DNA from: Thalassotalea atypica
GTDB taxonomy: Bacteria; Pseudomonadota; Gammaproteobacteria; Enterobacterales; Alteromonadaceae
Length of the DNA: 64,000 bases
Assembly (NCBI RefSeq): GCF_030295975.1
Contig: NZ_AP027364.1
Location: 2,418,001 to 2,482,000, forward strand
Direction of reading: 5' to 3'
Shown: positions 26,596 through 35,382 of the stretch, in pieces
Numbering within the stretch: the stretch's first letter is position 1
Layout of the letters: each line of letters begins with the position of its first letter
The notes under the pieces: generated by a model
What the model saw: only the letters and a program-made list of their open reading frames with translations
Databases searched by the model: none
Told to the model about the DNA's origin: nothing
Translations under genes and position numbers: made by a program

Positions 26596-26839
26596 CACTT
26601 AATTTAGATAATAGTGCATTTTTTTCAAAGTTCTCGCTTAAATGATTAGTTATTGTTCATCTTGTATATTTTTTAATTATTCAAAGGCTTAAGTTGATAA
26701 AAAAGCCTTATTTCTTGAGCGTATAAAAACGCTTCCGCTATCTACATATCAAGAAGTCACAATAACAAAAACCTACAGACCTTTATTTTTACTGCCTTTA
26801 TAGTTAAGGTTATTATAGATTTAACAAACAATAACATTC
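26596..26839. other. Region between tRNA promoter and ybhK
   Basis: About 240 bp with no gene. It contains two short hairpins, AAGGCTT/AAGCCTT (26684-26690 with 26703-26709) and AGCGT/ACGCT just after, neither with a clear T tract. It should hold the ybhK promoter, which I could not place with confidence. Confidence 0.35.
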
Positions 26840-27760
26840 ATGCAGTTAAAAAAGCTCAACATAGTTGCTATCGGCGGCGGTCACGGTTTAGGAAAAGTAT
26901 TATCGACCCTGTCATTTATGCAAGATCAACTTACAGGCATTGTCGCGACCACAGATAATGGTGGGTCAACAGGACGGTTACGTAAAAGAAGCAGCTCCAT
27001 TGCATGGGGAGATTTGCGTAATTGTTTAACTCAATTAGTCGACGATAATACTGTCGGCAGTAAACTGTTTAACTTTCGCTTTGATGGTCAGGACGAACTC
27101 GGTGGCCATAATCTAGGTAATTTAATATTGTATGGCCTCGGTCAAATTCAATCCCGCCCGTTAGACTCGATTAAGATGGTTCGTACCATATTGAAAGTGA
27201 AAACGCCCGTATTACCGATGTCTGAATCTCCTACTGATTTAATGGCATTCTATCCAGAAGGCAGATGTCGAGTTGGAGAGCTCTCAGTAGATGAAATGCC
27301 AATCATGCCGAAAAATTTGATGCTTGCACCTTTAGTTAAGTCCATTAGCCAATGTATCGATGCTATTGATAATGCCGAGCTTATCATTTTAGGTCCTGGA
27401 AGCTTTCTCACTAGCGTTATACCTCCATTATTAGTAAGAGATATCGCTAATGCTATCAGGCGCTCTAATGCACGCTGTGTGTTTATTGAGAACATTGTAC
27501 CAGAGCAAAGTCCTGCGGCTGCGCTTTCTTTGGATGAAAAGTTAACCTGGATTGAAGAAAATATCGGTTTCTTGCCAGTTGATGGTGTTATCAGTCACGA
27601 CAAAAATGTGCAATCAGAGAAAGTTAAAGTGATTCACCACGATATGCGTGATGAAGAAATGCCGCACCATCACGATAAAGCAAAACTTATAGAAGCACTG
27701 TCTCGATGCATAAATGAAATTGAAAAAGACCCTCGGTTAAAAATAGCCAGTACGCGTTAA
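26840..27760 (+). CDS. ybhK: YvcK/GlmR-family protein YbhK
   Basis: A 306-residue Rossmann-like protein of the CofD/YvcK family. The N-terminal GGGHGLGKVL loop, the TTDNGGSTGRLR motif and the GDLRNCL and GHNLGNLIL blocks are family signatures, and the C-terminal part has the GPGSFLTSVIPPLL loop. Gram-positive YvcK/GlmR binds UDP-sugars and stimulates GlmS to direct carbon to peptidoglycan precursors; E. coli YbhK is less studied. Convergent with dcd, 50 bp away. Confidence 0.92.
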   Translation: MQLKKLNIVAIGGGHGLGKVLSTLSFMQDQLTGIVATTDNGGSTGRLRKRSSSIAWGDLRNCLTQLVDDNTVGSKLFNFRFDGQDELGGHNLGNLILYGLGQIQSRPLDSIKMVRTILKVKTPVLPMSESPTDLMAFYPEGRCRVGELSVDEMPIMPKNLMLAPLVKSISQCIDAIDNAELIILGPGSFLTSVIPPLLVRDIANAIRRSNARCVFIENIVPEQSPAAALSLDEKLTWIEENIGFLPVDGVISHDKNVQSEKVKVIHHDMRDEEMPHHHDKAKLIEALSRCINEIEKDPRLKIASTR

Positions 27761-27810
27761 CATACTGACTATTATCAAACATTCATTTTTAAACTATACC
27801 TAAGGAGCGA

Positions 27811-28404
27811 TTATTCAGATCTGTCATCTTGACTAATTCTACTGGCCACCGCGCCCATTTGTCCTTTGTATTTTGCATCATCTCGCTTGTTGTAAGGGCG
27901 TAATGCGGCATCAGACATGGTTTCAAAATTTAACGCCGCAATTTTCATTTTCGGACGTAAAGCTAATGGCAATTTACCACTATTAAAGAACTCTAATACA
28001 ATTTGCCCTGACCAACCGGGATCGATTCTATGTGCAGTCACGTGCACCATCAGCCCTAATCTAGCTAGTGATGAACGGCCGTCTAACCAACCAACAATAT
28101 CAGCAGGCAACGTAACCGATTCGTAAGTCACAGCCAGTGCCAATTCCCCAGGATGTAAAAAGAATGCTTCGCCATCTGGAATAACAATTTCTTCGCTCAT
28201 GACATTGTTCATTGCTTGTTGAACCTGCTCTTTGGGTCCACTTAAATCAATGTAAGGCGCTGTATGGTCTTTAAAAACACGAAACTCATTACCTAGTCGA
28301 ATATCAACACTTACACCTGAAATCATGCTTTCATCAGGTGTAGGTACTATGACTATTTTTTCATCTTTAATACATTGTTCTATGTCTTTATCACATAATC
28401 TCAT
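27811..28404 (-). CDS. dcd: dCTP deaminase
   Basis: Converts dCTP to dUTP, the main route to dTTP in enterobacteria and relatives. It has 197 residues; the E. coli enzyme has 193. Trimer active-site elements are visible: GRSSLARLG (Arg110, Ser111, Arg115) and catalytic Glu138 in [10 protein letters not shown]. The C-terminal nucleotide-covering tail is intact (KYKGQMGAV). It is 18 bp downstream of apbC on the same strand, so likely co-transcribed. Confidence 0.97.
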   Translation of the reverse strand: MRLCDKDIEQCIKDEKIVIVPTPDESMISGVSVDIRLGNEFRVFKDHTAPYIDLSGPKEQVQQAMNNVMSEEIVIPDGEAFFLHPGELALAVTYESVTLPADIVGWLDGRSSLARLGLMVHVTAHRIDPGWSGQIVLEFFNSGKLPLALRPKMKIAALNFETMSDAALRPYNKRDDAKYKGQMGAVASRISQDDRSE

Positions 28405-28422
28405 ATGGTTTCTTCTTGTATC

Positions 28423-29547
28423 TTATTTAGACTCTATCACTACGTCAGGAGTCGATTGACTGCGCATATCAAGCTCATTAAAGACTTTACTGGCAATGTT
28501 GCGCGCTATTTTACGGTACTGATTTGATAAGTCACTACCTTGCGCCTTAAAAATACTACTCTCTCCTAAGTCACCATCTTCACGAATAGCAATATCAAGA
28601 GGAAGCTGGCCTAATAAATCAACGTGATTTAACTCGGCAATATCTTTCCCGCCTTCTCGGCCGAATAAATGAGATTGATGACCACAGTTTTCACATAGGT
28701 GATAGCTCATGTTTTCGACAATACCCAAAACGGGCACTTTTACTTTGTCAAACATGACAATGCCTTTTTGAGCATCAGCCAAGGCAATGTCCTGAGGAGT
28801 GGTGATAACGACAGCGCCAGCAACGGGTACTTTCTGTGCTAACGTCAATTGAATGTCACCTGTTCCTGGTGGCATATCGATTAAGAGATAATCTAATTCC
28901 GGCCATGCAGTTTCGTTCAAAAGCTGCCCGAAAGCACCACTAGCCATTGGCCCTCGCCAGACCATTGCTTCACTGTCGTCAACTAAATACCCTATAGACA
29001 TTGATGCAATATCATCTTTCATAATAGGTTGCATAAGTTTGCCGTCGGCTGAGCTAGGTTTATCATCTTGTACGCCCAACATCGTAGGAATAGATGGCCC
29101 ATAAATATCAGCATCCAAAATCCCCACTTTCGCGCCTTCGGACATCAAAGCGTACGCCAAGTTCACAGTTGTCGTTGACTTACCTACCCCGCCTTTACCT
29201 GACGCTATGGCGATAATATTGGCCACTGGTTTAATACGATGCGCCCTCACCGGCTTAACATCTAACGACACTTTAAAGTTAACCTGAACCGCTAACGATG
29301 TGCTCAAATTGTCGGCAATTAATTGTAATTCACCGACACAAGGAAATGGTACCGTTATCGCCACTGTAGACTGTTTTTTGTTCGAACTAACGGTCAAATT
29401 TCTACAGACAGGTAAAATACCTTCAGGGAATGATTCAGAGCGATAATTTGCCAACGTTTGTTCGATAATTTCTTGATAACGATCGTCACCGATTTCATCA
29501 CTTTTTCCGGAAAAAAGCTTACTAAACAAAGTCACGTCCTTAAACAT
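28423..29547 (-). CDS. apbC: Iron-sulfur cluster carrier ApbC/Mrp
   Basis: A 374-residue P-loop ATPase that binds and transfers [4Fe-4S] clusters in the cytosol. A degenerate MIP18/DUF59-like N-terminal domain (about 15-95) precedes the NTPase domain. The deviant Walker A is GKGGVGKSTT, with switch motifs DADIYGPSIP and DMPPGTGD. The cluster-binding CxxC is in MSYHLCENCGHQ. It is divergent from metG, the same pairing as in E. coli (mrp-metG). Confidence 0.95.
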   Translation of the reverse strand: MFKDVTLFSKLFSGKSDEIGDDRYQEIIEQTLANYRSESFPEGILPVCRNLTVSSNKKQSTVAITVPFPCVGELQLIADNLSTSLAVQVNFKVSLDVKPVRAHRIKPVANIIAIASGKGGVGKSTTTVNLAYALMSEGAKVGILDADIYGPSIPTMLGVQDDKPSSADGKLMQPIMKDDIASMSIGYLVDDSEAMVWRGPMASGAFGQLLNETAWPELDYLLIDMPPGTGDIQLTLAQKVPVAGAVVITTPQDIALADAQKGIVMFDKVKVPVLGIVENMSYHLCENCGHQSHLFGREGGKDIAELNHVDLLGQLPLDIAIREDGDLGESSIFKAQGSDLSNQYRKIARNIASKVFNELDMRSQSTPDVVIESK

Positions 29548-29656
29548 TCGTTTTTAGTAGGAAAAATTACAAAACGAATCGAAATATTAATGAAAAAAGA
29601 TGGTAAATTCTGTACTATTGCGCCATCGATTTCCACCATAAAGTTTCAACGCTTAG

Positions 29657-31705
29657 ATGTCACAAGAAATGTCACAAGATAACAGTCAGAAAAAACGTAA
29701 AATATTAGTCACCTGTGCCCTACCATATGCCAATGGTTCTATTCATTTAGGTCATATGCTTGAACACATTCAAACCGATATATGGGTACGCTTCCAGCGT
29801 ATGCGCGGTCATGAAACACACTTTGTTTGTGCTGACGACGCACACGGAACGCCGATCATGCTTAAAGCTCAAGAGCTTGGTATTTCGCCAGAGCAAATGA
29901 TTGATGGTGTTCGTGAAGAACATATGGCTGACTTTAATGACTTCTTAATTAGCTTTGATAATTATCATTCAACACACAGTGACGAAAATCGTGAATTCGC
30001 GAGTGAGATTTACAATCGCCTAAACGATAAAGGTCACATTAAAACCCGCACTATTTCACAACTTTATGATCCTGAAAAAGGCATGTTCTTACCAGATCGT
30101 TTCGTTAAAGGGACGTGTCCAAAATGCAAAAGCGAAGATGAAAACGGCGACAGTTGTGATAACTGTGGTGCTACATACTCACCAACAGAAGTCATTAACC
30201 CTCGTTCAGTAGTTTCTGGCGCTACGCCTGTACTACGCGACTCAGAGCACTACTTTTTCGACCTACCAGCCTTTGAACAAATGTTAAAAGATTGGACAAC
30301 TGGCGGCTCTTTGCAAGAAGAAATGGCAAATAAACTCAATGAGTGGTTTGAATCTGGATTACAGCAATGGGACATCAGCCGTGATGCGCCCTACTTTGGC
30401 TTTGAAATCCCTAATGCACCCGGTAAATATTTTTACGTTTGGTTAGATGCACCAATCGGATACATGGGCAGCTTTAAAAACCTATGTGATAAAAAAGGCA
30501 TTGATTTTGACAGCTACTGGAATGAAGACTCTGATGCAGAGCTATATCACTTCATTGGTAAAGACATCATCTATTTCCACAGCTTATTCTGGCCAGCGAT
30601 GTTAGAAGGTGCGGGATACCGTAAGCCTACTTCTGTTTATGCTCACGGTTTCGTGACAGTTAATGGTGCTAAGATGTCTAAATCAAAAGGCACTTTTATT
30701 AAAGGGCGTACCTATTTAGATCATTTAAACCCTGAGTATCTGCGCTATTACTATGCCGCGAAGTTAACGAACCGCATTGACGACTTAGATTTAAATCTAG
30801 AAGATTTTGCACAACGCGTTAATTCAGACTTAGTAGGCAAGGTAGTCAACATCGCTTCACGTTGCGCTAGCTTTATTACCAAACGTTTTGACGGCATGTT
30901 ATCAAGTAATGTAGATGATCAGGCCCTTGCAGATGAAGTAATGAATGCCGGTGATAACCTTGCTGCATTGTATGAAAATAGAGAGTTTGGTAAAGCGATG
31001 CGTGAAATCATGGCGCTAGCAGACAAAGTCAACGAGTACATTGCCGTGAAAGAACCATGGCAACTGGTAAAAGATGATACCAAGCAACAAGACGTTCATG
31101 ACATTTGCTCATTAGGTATCAACCTTTTCCGCGTACTGATGACCTACCTAAAGCCTGTGTTACCTGCACTTGCAGAGAAAACCGAAGGCTTCCTGAATGA
31201 TGAATTGGTTTGGGAAGGACACAAAACGCTATTAAGAGATCATAAAGTAAATAAATTTAAAGCATTATTACAACGAATCGAAATGGATAAAATTAACGAG
31301 ATGACAGAAGCATCAAAAGAATCGTTGGCACCTGCAACACCTGTTATTTCGGGACCATTAGCTGACGACCCTATTTCACCAGAAATTCAGTTTGATGATT
31401 TTGCTAAAATTGACTTACGTATAGCAAGAATTGTCGTTGCAGAGCACGTGGAAAAAGCCAATAAACTGTTACGATTAGAACTAGATTTAGGTGGCGAAAC
31501 CCGCCAAGTATTCGCCGGCATTAAATCAGCTTATCAACCGGAAGATCTCGTTGGTAAGATGACGGTCATGGTTGCCAACTTGGCGCCAAGAAAAATGCGT
31601 TTTGGACTATCTGAAGGCATGGTACTAGCAGCTGGCCCTGGCGGCAAAGATCTATGGATTCTTAACCCAGAGGAAGGCGCACAACCAGGCATGCGTGTTA
31701 AATAA
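29657..31705 (+). CDS. metG: Methionyl-tRNA synthetase
   Basis: A 682-residue class I synthetase. HIGH-type motif HLGHM follows the [10 protein letters not shown] start, with a zinc knuckle of four cysteines (CPKC...CDNC, about residues 150-166) and KMSKS in the form [10 protein letters not shown]-terminal EMAP-II/Trbp111-like tRNA-binding domain (about 575-680) dimerises the enzyme. The first codons carry a tandem duplication, so ATG-TCA-CAA-GA occurs twice (29657 and 29669), giving two possible starts four codons apart; neither has a clear Shine-Dalgarno. A strong terminator follows. Confidence 0.97.
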   Translation: MSQEMSQDNSQKKRKILVTCALPYANGSIHLGHMLEHIQTDIWVRFQRMRGHETHFVCADDAHGTPIMLKAQELGISPEQMIDGVREEHMADFNDFLISFDNYHSTHSDENREFASEIYNRLNDKGHIKTRTISQLYDPEKGMFLPDRFVKGTCPKCKSEDENGDSCDNCGATYSPTEVINPRSVVSGATPVLRDSEHYFFDLPAFEQMLKDWTTGGSLQEEMANKLNEWFESGLQQWDISRDAPYFGFEIPNAPGKYFYVWLDAPIGYMGSFKNLCDKKGIDFDSYWNEDSDAELYHFIGKDIIYFHSLFWPAMLEGAGYRKPTSVYAHGFVTVNGAKMSKSKGTFIKGRTYLDHLNPEYLRYYYAAKLTNRIDDLDLNLEDFAQRVNSDLVGKVVNIASRCASFITKRFDGMLSSNVDDQALADEVMNAGDNLAALYENREFGKAMREIMALADKVNEYIAVKEPWQLVKDDTKQQDVHDICSLGINLFRVLMTYLKPVLPALAEKTEGFLNDELVWEGHKTLLRDHKVNKFKALLQRIEMDKINEMTEASKESLAPATPVISGPLADDPISPEIQFDDFAKIDLRIARIVVAEHVEKANKLLRLELDLGGETRQVFAGIKSAYQPEDLVGKMTVMVANLAPRKMRFGLSEGMVLAAGPGGKDLWILNPEEGAQPGMRVK

Positions 31706-31723
31706 CCATAATTGATACTGAAT

Positions 31724-31749
31724 AAGCCCGCAAAATCGCGGGCTTTTTA
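31724..31749 (+). terminator. metG terminator
   Basis: AAGCCCGC (31724-31731) pairs perfectly with GCGGGCTT (31738-31745) around a six-base loop, and the T run continues to 31748. Confidence 0.92.
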
Positions 31750-31802
31750 ATGTCGAGTGCTCTATTTTTATGGCATGGTCAGCAAATACAAGGACCTAAA
31801 AA

Positions 31803-32579
31803 CTGAAAAACTATATACTAAGCGTAACAGTTGTTTTCGCTATATTATTTCCCCTAATTAGCTTTAACAGTCAAGCAGAGGCAATAATTTGCCAACGCCC
31901 ATATACGATTGGCGTTGAAGCTGTAGATTACAGCCCTCATTATAATTTTATGGAAGCGGGACAGCCTAATTTTTTTGGTAAATTCGTTAGCTGGTTATCA
32001 GAAAAAACAGGATGCGAGTTTAATATTGTAGCATTGCCGGTCAAAAGACTTAAACTGCAATATGAAAAAAGTAATACCATAGATTTTATCTATCCTGACA
32101 ATCCCAATTGGCATTCATTAGAGTCTAACCAGTCAACACGTAGAACGTTCAGTTCACCTATTATTATTGCTTTAGGGGGGACTATTGTCACAAAATCCAA
32201 TGAATATCTTCACATTAAAAACTTTAGTAACCTAGCTTTTCCTCGCGGATTTACCCCTGTGGCTTGGTTTCCATATCAAAAGCAATACGGCATAACGTTC
32301 ACAGAAACTGTGAATGCAGCAGCAGCATTAAGAATGCTCGCTGCAGGTCGAGTGGATGGCGCAGATATTGAACTAAATGTGGCACAGCATTTAATGCAAA
32401 AACACCAGATTGAAGCATTAGTATTGGCAAAACAGTTGCCGTTCACCCCTACAGGGTTTTACTTATCAACGTTAAGAGAAAGTAAATTACTCGCAGAAAT
32501 TACGACTGTGATAAATCGACATTCGGATGAACTTAAGCAGCTAAAAGCGTCTCTAAACATAGTCGAACATCTTGATTAA
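31803..32579 (+). CDS. Secreted solute-binding-like protein with apparent CTG start
   Basis: From the first ATG (31950) the protein would be 209 residues and begin inside a folded domain. The frame is open back to a stop at 31797, and the added 49 codons encode a typical signal peptide (KNYILSVTVVFAILF, cleavage after QAEA) followed by the first strand of a type II solute-binding fold (TIGVEAVDYSPHYNF). No ATG, GTG or TTG exists in that stretch, but a CTG at 31803 sits eight bases after an AAGGA. I therefore place the start at CTG, giving 258 residues. It resembles family 3 solute-binding (SBP_bac_3) proteins; ligand unknown. No transporter gene adjoins it. Confidence 0.7.
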   Translation: MKNYILSVTVVFAILFPLISFNSQAEAIICQRPYTIGVEAVDYSPHYNFMEAGQPNFFGKFVSWLSEKTGCEFNIVALPVKRLKLQYEKSNTIDFIYPDNPNWHSLESNQSTRRTFSSPIIIALGGTIVTKSNEYLHIKNFSNLAFPRGFTPVAWFPYQKQYGITFTETVNAAAALRMLAAGRVDGADIELNVAQHLMQKHQIEALVLAKQLPFTPTGFYLSTLRESKLLAEITTVINRHSDELKQLKASLNIVEHLD

Positions 32580-32736
32580 CAAGCAATTTAAGTTAGCTAC
32601 CTTCTTTAGTTAGCCGTCACGATAATAGGCGGAATTCCCTTTTGTTATGTTCTGCAATAAGTGAACAGAAAATAATACTCTTCGACAATGCAATCAATTA
32701 GAGAACCCTTGAACTAATTTGATTTATTATACTAAT

Positions 32737-32765
32737 TTTACATTATTGATTTAGATCAATATAAT
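32737..32765 (+). promoter_or_regulatory. trhO promoter
   Basis: The -35 is TTTACA (32737-32742), the spacer is 17 bp and the -10 is a perfect TATAAT (32760-32765). Transcription would start near 32772, leaving a leader of about 84 bases before trhO. Confidence 0.8.
32746..32759. promoter_or_regulatory. Perfect FNR-type site inside the trhO promoter
   Basis: TTGATttagATCAA is a perfect match to the FNR consensus TTGAT-N4-ATCAA. It lies within the 17-bp spacer and abuts the -10, centred near -20, where a bound FNR/EtrA-type regulator would block RNA polymerase. The expected effect is anaerobic repression of trhO. Confidence 0.75.
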
Positions 32766-32855
32766 GCGCCTCAAATAAAGCATCTGTTGTACTTTATTTA
32801 TACGATTTATTGTTAACGCACTGGAATTACGCTCCAGTAAGCTGAAGGAAATTAA

Positions 32856-33845
32856 ATGTCTGACTACGTTGTATGCGCAATGTATAAATTTGTCGCGCTT
32901 GAAAACTTTGAAGAAATTCGACAACCCCTACTTTCCGTTATGGAAGAAAATCAAATTTGCGGTACGTTACTGCTCGCTGTTGAAGGTATAAACGGCACAG
33001 TAGCAGGCAGTAGATCGGCAATAGACAACTTGCTCAAATGGTTTAAGCTCGATGAAAGACTCACTGACATTTCCTACAAAGAGTCATTTACTAGAGAAAA
33101 GCCATTTAAACGTTGTAAAGTAAAACTCAAAAAAGAAATCGTTACTATGGGGGTTGAAGGTATAGACCCTCGCCATGTTGTTGGTACCTACGTAAAACCA
33201 CATGATTGGAATGCATTAATTTCAGATCCTGAAGTGTTTGTTGTTGATACGCGTAATGACTATGAAATTGAAATTGGTACATTTGAACATGCTGTCGATC
33301 CGAACACAAAAACCTTCAGAGAGTTTCCTGACTATGTAAAAGAAAACATGGATCCAGCAAAGCATAAAAAGGTTGCCATGTTCTGTACTGGCGGTATCCG
33401 CTGTGAAAAATCGACAGCCTACATGAAAGAACAAGGTTTTGAAGATGTGTATCATCTTGAAGGTGGGATCTTAAAGTATTTAGAGGAAGTACCGGCAGAA
33501 GAAACGCTATGGAAAGGTGAGTGTTTTGTTTTTGATGACCGCGTTACTGTTGACCATAGTTTGCAAGCCGGTCAATACGATCAATGCCACGCCTGTAGAA
33601 TGCCAATTCTTGAAGAAGATAAAGCTCGCAATGAATATGCGAAAGGTATTAGCTGTCATCATTGCTTTGATAAAACCACACCAGAGCAACGTTCACGTTA
33701 TGCTGAACGTGAGCGTCAAATGGAATTAGCAAAGCAGCGCGGTGAAGCACACGTTGGCACTGACGCAGCTAAAACATTGATGCAAAGAAAGGAAGCTAAA
33801 AAAGAACGTCTATTAGCACAACAAACTCAAGCCAAACAAAAATAG
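32856..33845 (+). CDS. trhO: tRNA uridine(34) hydroxylase TrhO (rhodanese-like)
   Basis: A 329-residue cytosolic protein, formerly YceA. An N-terminal ferredoxin-like domain (about 1-95) precedes a rhodanese domain (about 115-215), whose active-site loop [11 protein letters not shown] has Cys177 and a second Cys183. A C-terminal cysteine-rich segment follows (CHACRMP, CHHCF), probably metal-binding. TrhO performs O2-dependent hydroxylation of U34 in certain tRNAs, the first step to cmo5U/mo5U; TrhP is the oxygen-independent alternative. An FNR-type box in its promoter fits that oxygen dependence. A GAAGGAA ribosome site precedes the ATG. Confidence 0.95.
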   Translation: MSDYVVCAMYKFVALENFEEIRQPLLSVMEENQICGTLLLAVEGINGTVAGSRSAIDNLLKWFKLDERLTDISYKESFTREKPFKRCKVKLKKEIVTMGVEGIDPRHVVGTYVKPHDWNALISDPEVFVVDTRNDYEIEIGTFEHAVDPNTKTFREFPDYVKENMDPAKHKKVAMFCTGGIRCEKSTAYMKEQGFEDVYHLEGGILKYLEEVPAEETLWKGECFVFDDRVTVDHSLQAGQYDQCHACRMPILEEDKARNEYAKGISCHHCFDKTTPEQRSRYAERERQMELAKQRGEAHVGTDAAKTLMQRKEAKKERLLAQQTQAKQK

Positions 33846-33870
33846 GCTATTGCAAAATTATTTGTCCAGA

Positions 33871-33897
33871 AAAAGATGCATTTACTGCATCTTTTTT
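33871..33897. terminator. Bidirectional terminator after trhO
   Basis: AAAAGATGCA (33871-33880) pairs with TGCATCTTTT (33886-33895) around a five-base loop; T run on the plus strand, A run on the other arm. It also could end minus-strand transcription, but the minus gene (33991 on) stops about 90 bp earlier. Confidence 0.85.
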
Positions 33898-33990
33898 ATG
33901 TCATTGAATATATCAAACAATGAGTTACTCTCATCAAAGCTCAATAACGCCCAATTAAACAAACCACGTCCTATATCAATATATTGGTGG

Positions 33991-35046
33991 TCACCAAAGA
34001 CATTGCTGAAAATATTTTAATAATTTACCTTGATATTCACTGTGCTCTCTTTCTCTAGGTAAAGTTTTTATATCAAGCATTTTTGCTAACTTTTGTACCA
34101 GTAAGTTGTGCAACGTGAAGTCTTTAATCTTGCCTAATCTATGCAGCAATTCTTGTTCTTCAGACAAGGACAGTGCCTTGTTGCTATTCACTTGATAAGC
34201 TTTTTCAATCCAAAACAAATAGTGATGCCTATCCAAATTTTGAGTTGCTAACGTCAACTTACTGATCGGCGAGTGGAGACGATGGTATAGCATTAAATCA
34301 TTTTCTAGTATCGCAATAAGCAGTAGATTCAAACCACTAATAATGTGACCTGAACGCCTAGCATTTCGCTGTGAAACCTGCATAGCAAGCAATAACTGCT
34401 GTTTGGCATAACTATAATCATTCTCATAAAGTGCCATAATACCTAGCGCGTTATGAATAGCGCTAATAAAGTCATCTTCTCGTTGCTGCTCGGCTATGGC
34501 TAACGCTTGTAGGTATATGTCTTTAGCATCACCAAGTTTATAAATATGACGTAAACTGATGCCTTTACTCAGCATTAAACTTACTTGCTGTCTATGATCT
34601 GTAATAGGTTGATTAAGTGCACAATCAAATAGAGATATTGACTCACTAAAGTGACCAAATCGTCTCATGGTTATGCCTAAGCCACTATACAAAGATATTA
34701 GTTTGTCCTGCTCATTTTTTAACGCGCTGTTGGAAAACATCGCTATCGCACTCTTTTCTAATTGGGCAGTATCATTTAAAGCGACAGAAACACGAATTAA
34801 GGCTTGATGCCAGCGCAATTGCTCTTTGTTGGTTAGTGATTTAATCTGTGCTTGTTGGCCTTTAAGCAATGAAGAGGCCAATGTAGGCTTTACTCTTATG
34901 TAACCCTCAGCCTCAGCTAAAGTGCTTAATAACGCTTTTACCATTGGAGCATCTTCAGTGATTTCCGCTTTAAGCGGTACAACCAAAAACATTCCAATTA
35001 ATAAAAAAATGAATTTCAATTTACGCATTGTTAGTGACAAGGACAT
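33991..35046 (-). CDS. Secreted TPR-like protein of unknown function
   Basis: A 351-residue protein with a Sec signal peptide (start MRKLKFIFLLIGMFLVV at residue 7 is as likely as the first ATG; cleavage after PLKA). The mature part is all-helical, with several TPR-like pairs, clearest around 140-250 (for example SLYSGLGITMRRFGHFSESISLFD and AIHNALGIMALYENDYSYAKQQL). Short-chain TPR proteins of this kind usually act as scaffolds or as the sensor part of signalling proteins, but here there is no output domain. It is divergent from the symporter/solute-binding fusion, with a shared 336-bp control region. I do not recognise a named family. Confidence 0.65.
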   Translation of the reverse strand: MSLSLTMRKLKFIFLLIGMFLVVPLKAEITEDAPMVKALLSTLAEAEGYIRVKPTLASSLLKGQQAQIKSLTNKEQLRWHQALIRVSVALNDTAQLEKSAIAMFSNSALKNEQDKLISLYSGLGITMRRFGHFSESISLFDCALNQPITDHRQQVSLMLSKGISLRHIYKLGDAKDIYLQALAIAEQQREDDFISAIHNALGIMALYENDYSYAKQQLLLAMQVSQRNARRSGHIISGLNLLLIAILENDLMLYHRLHSPISKLTLATQNLDRHHYLFWIEKAYQVNSNKALSLSEEQELLHRLGKIKDFTLHNLLVQKLAKMLDIKTLPREREHSEYQGKLLKYFQQCLW

Positions 35047-35382
35047 ACTCAGGTGCAGCTAATGTTTCTATAATTTTTTAGTTAATTTTTATTGTTTCCA
35101 AGAGCATGCTCGTTAATAACACGGCCATCCACTTGCGTTTCATATTCCTTGGGACAGTCAATTTTTTGCCATTTAAAAATAACCGACTTATAGGATATCT
35201 ACTGAATATAGACTATCTGAACCATAAATATTTCCCAGACCAATAAGTTTCTAAAAAAATGGCTCACTAATTTGATCTGACTTAAGCTCATTAGATAATT
35301 AAAAGCCTAGAAAAACCAACGTACTTTCATTAAATGAATTATGATAACTATATAAATGCAGTAGATTAATTACATCAAAGCT
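35047..35382. other. 336-bp divergent control region
   Basis: No gene. It separates the TPR-like protein gene from the fusion transporter gene. The only structured element noted is a small inverted repeat TTCAT-TAA-ATGAA at 35326-35338, 45 bp before the fusion ATG and near AT-rich -10-like sequences. No confident promoter. Confidence 0.35.
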
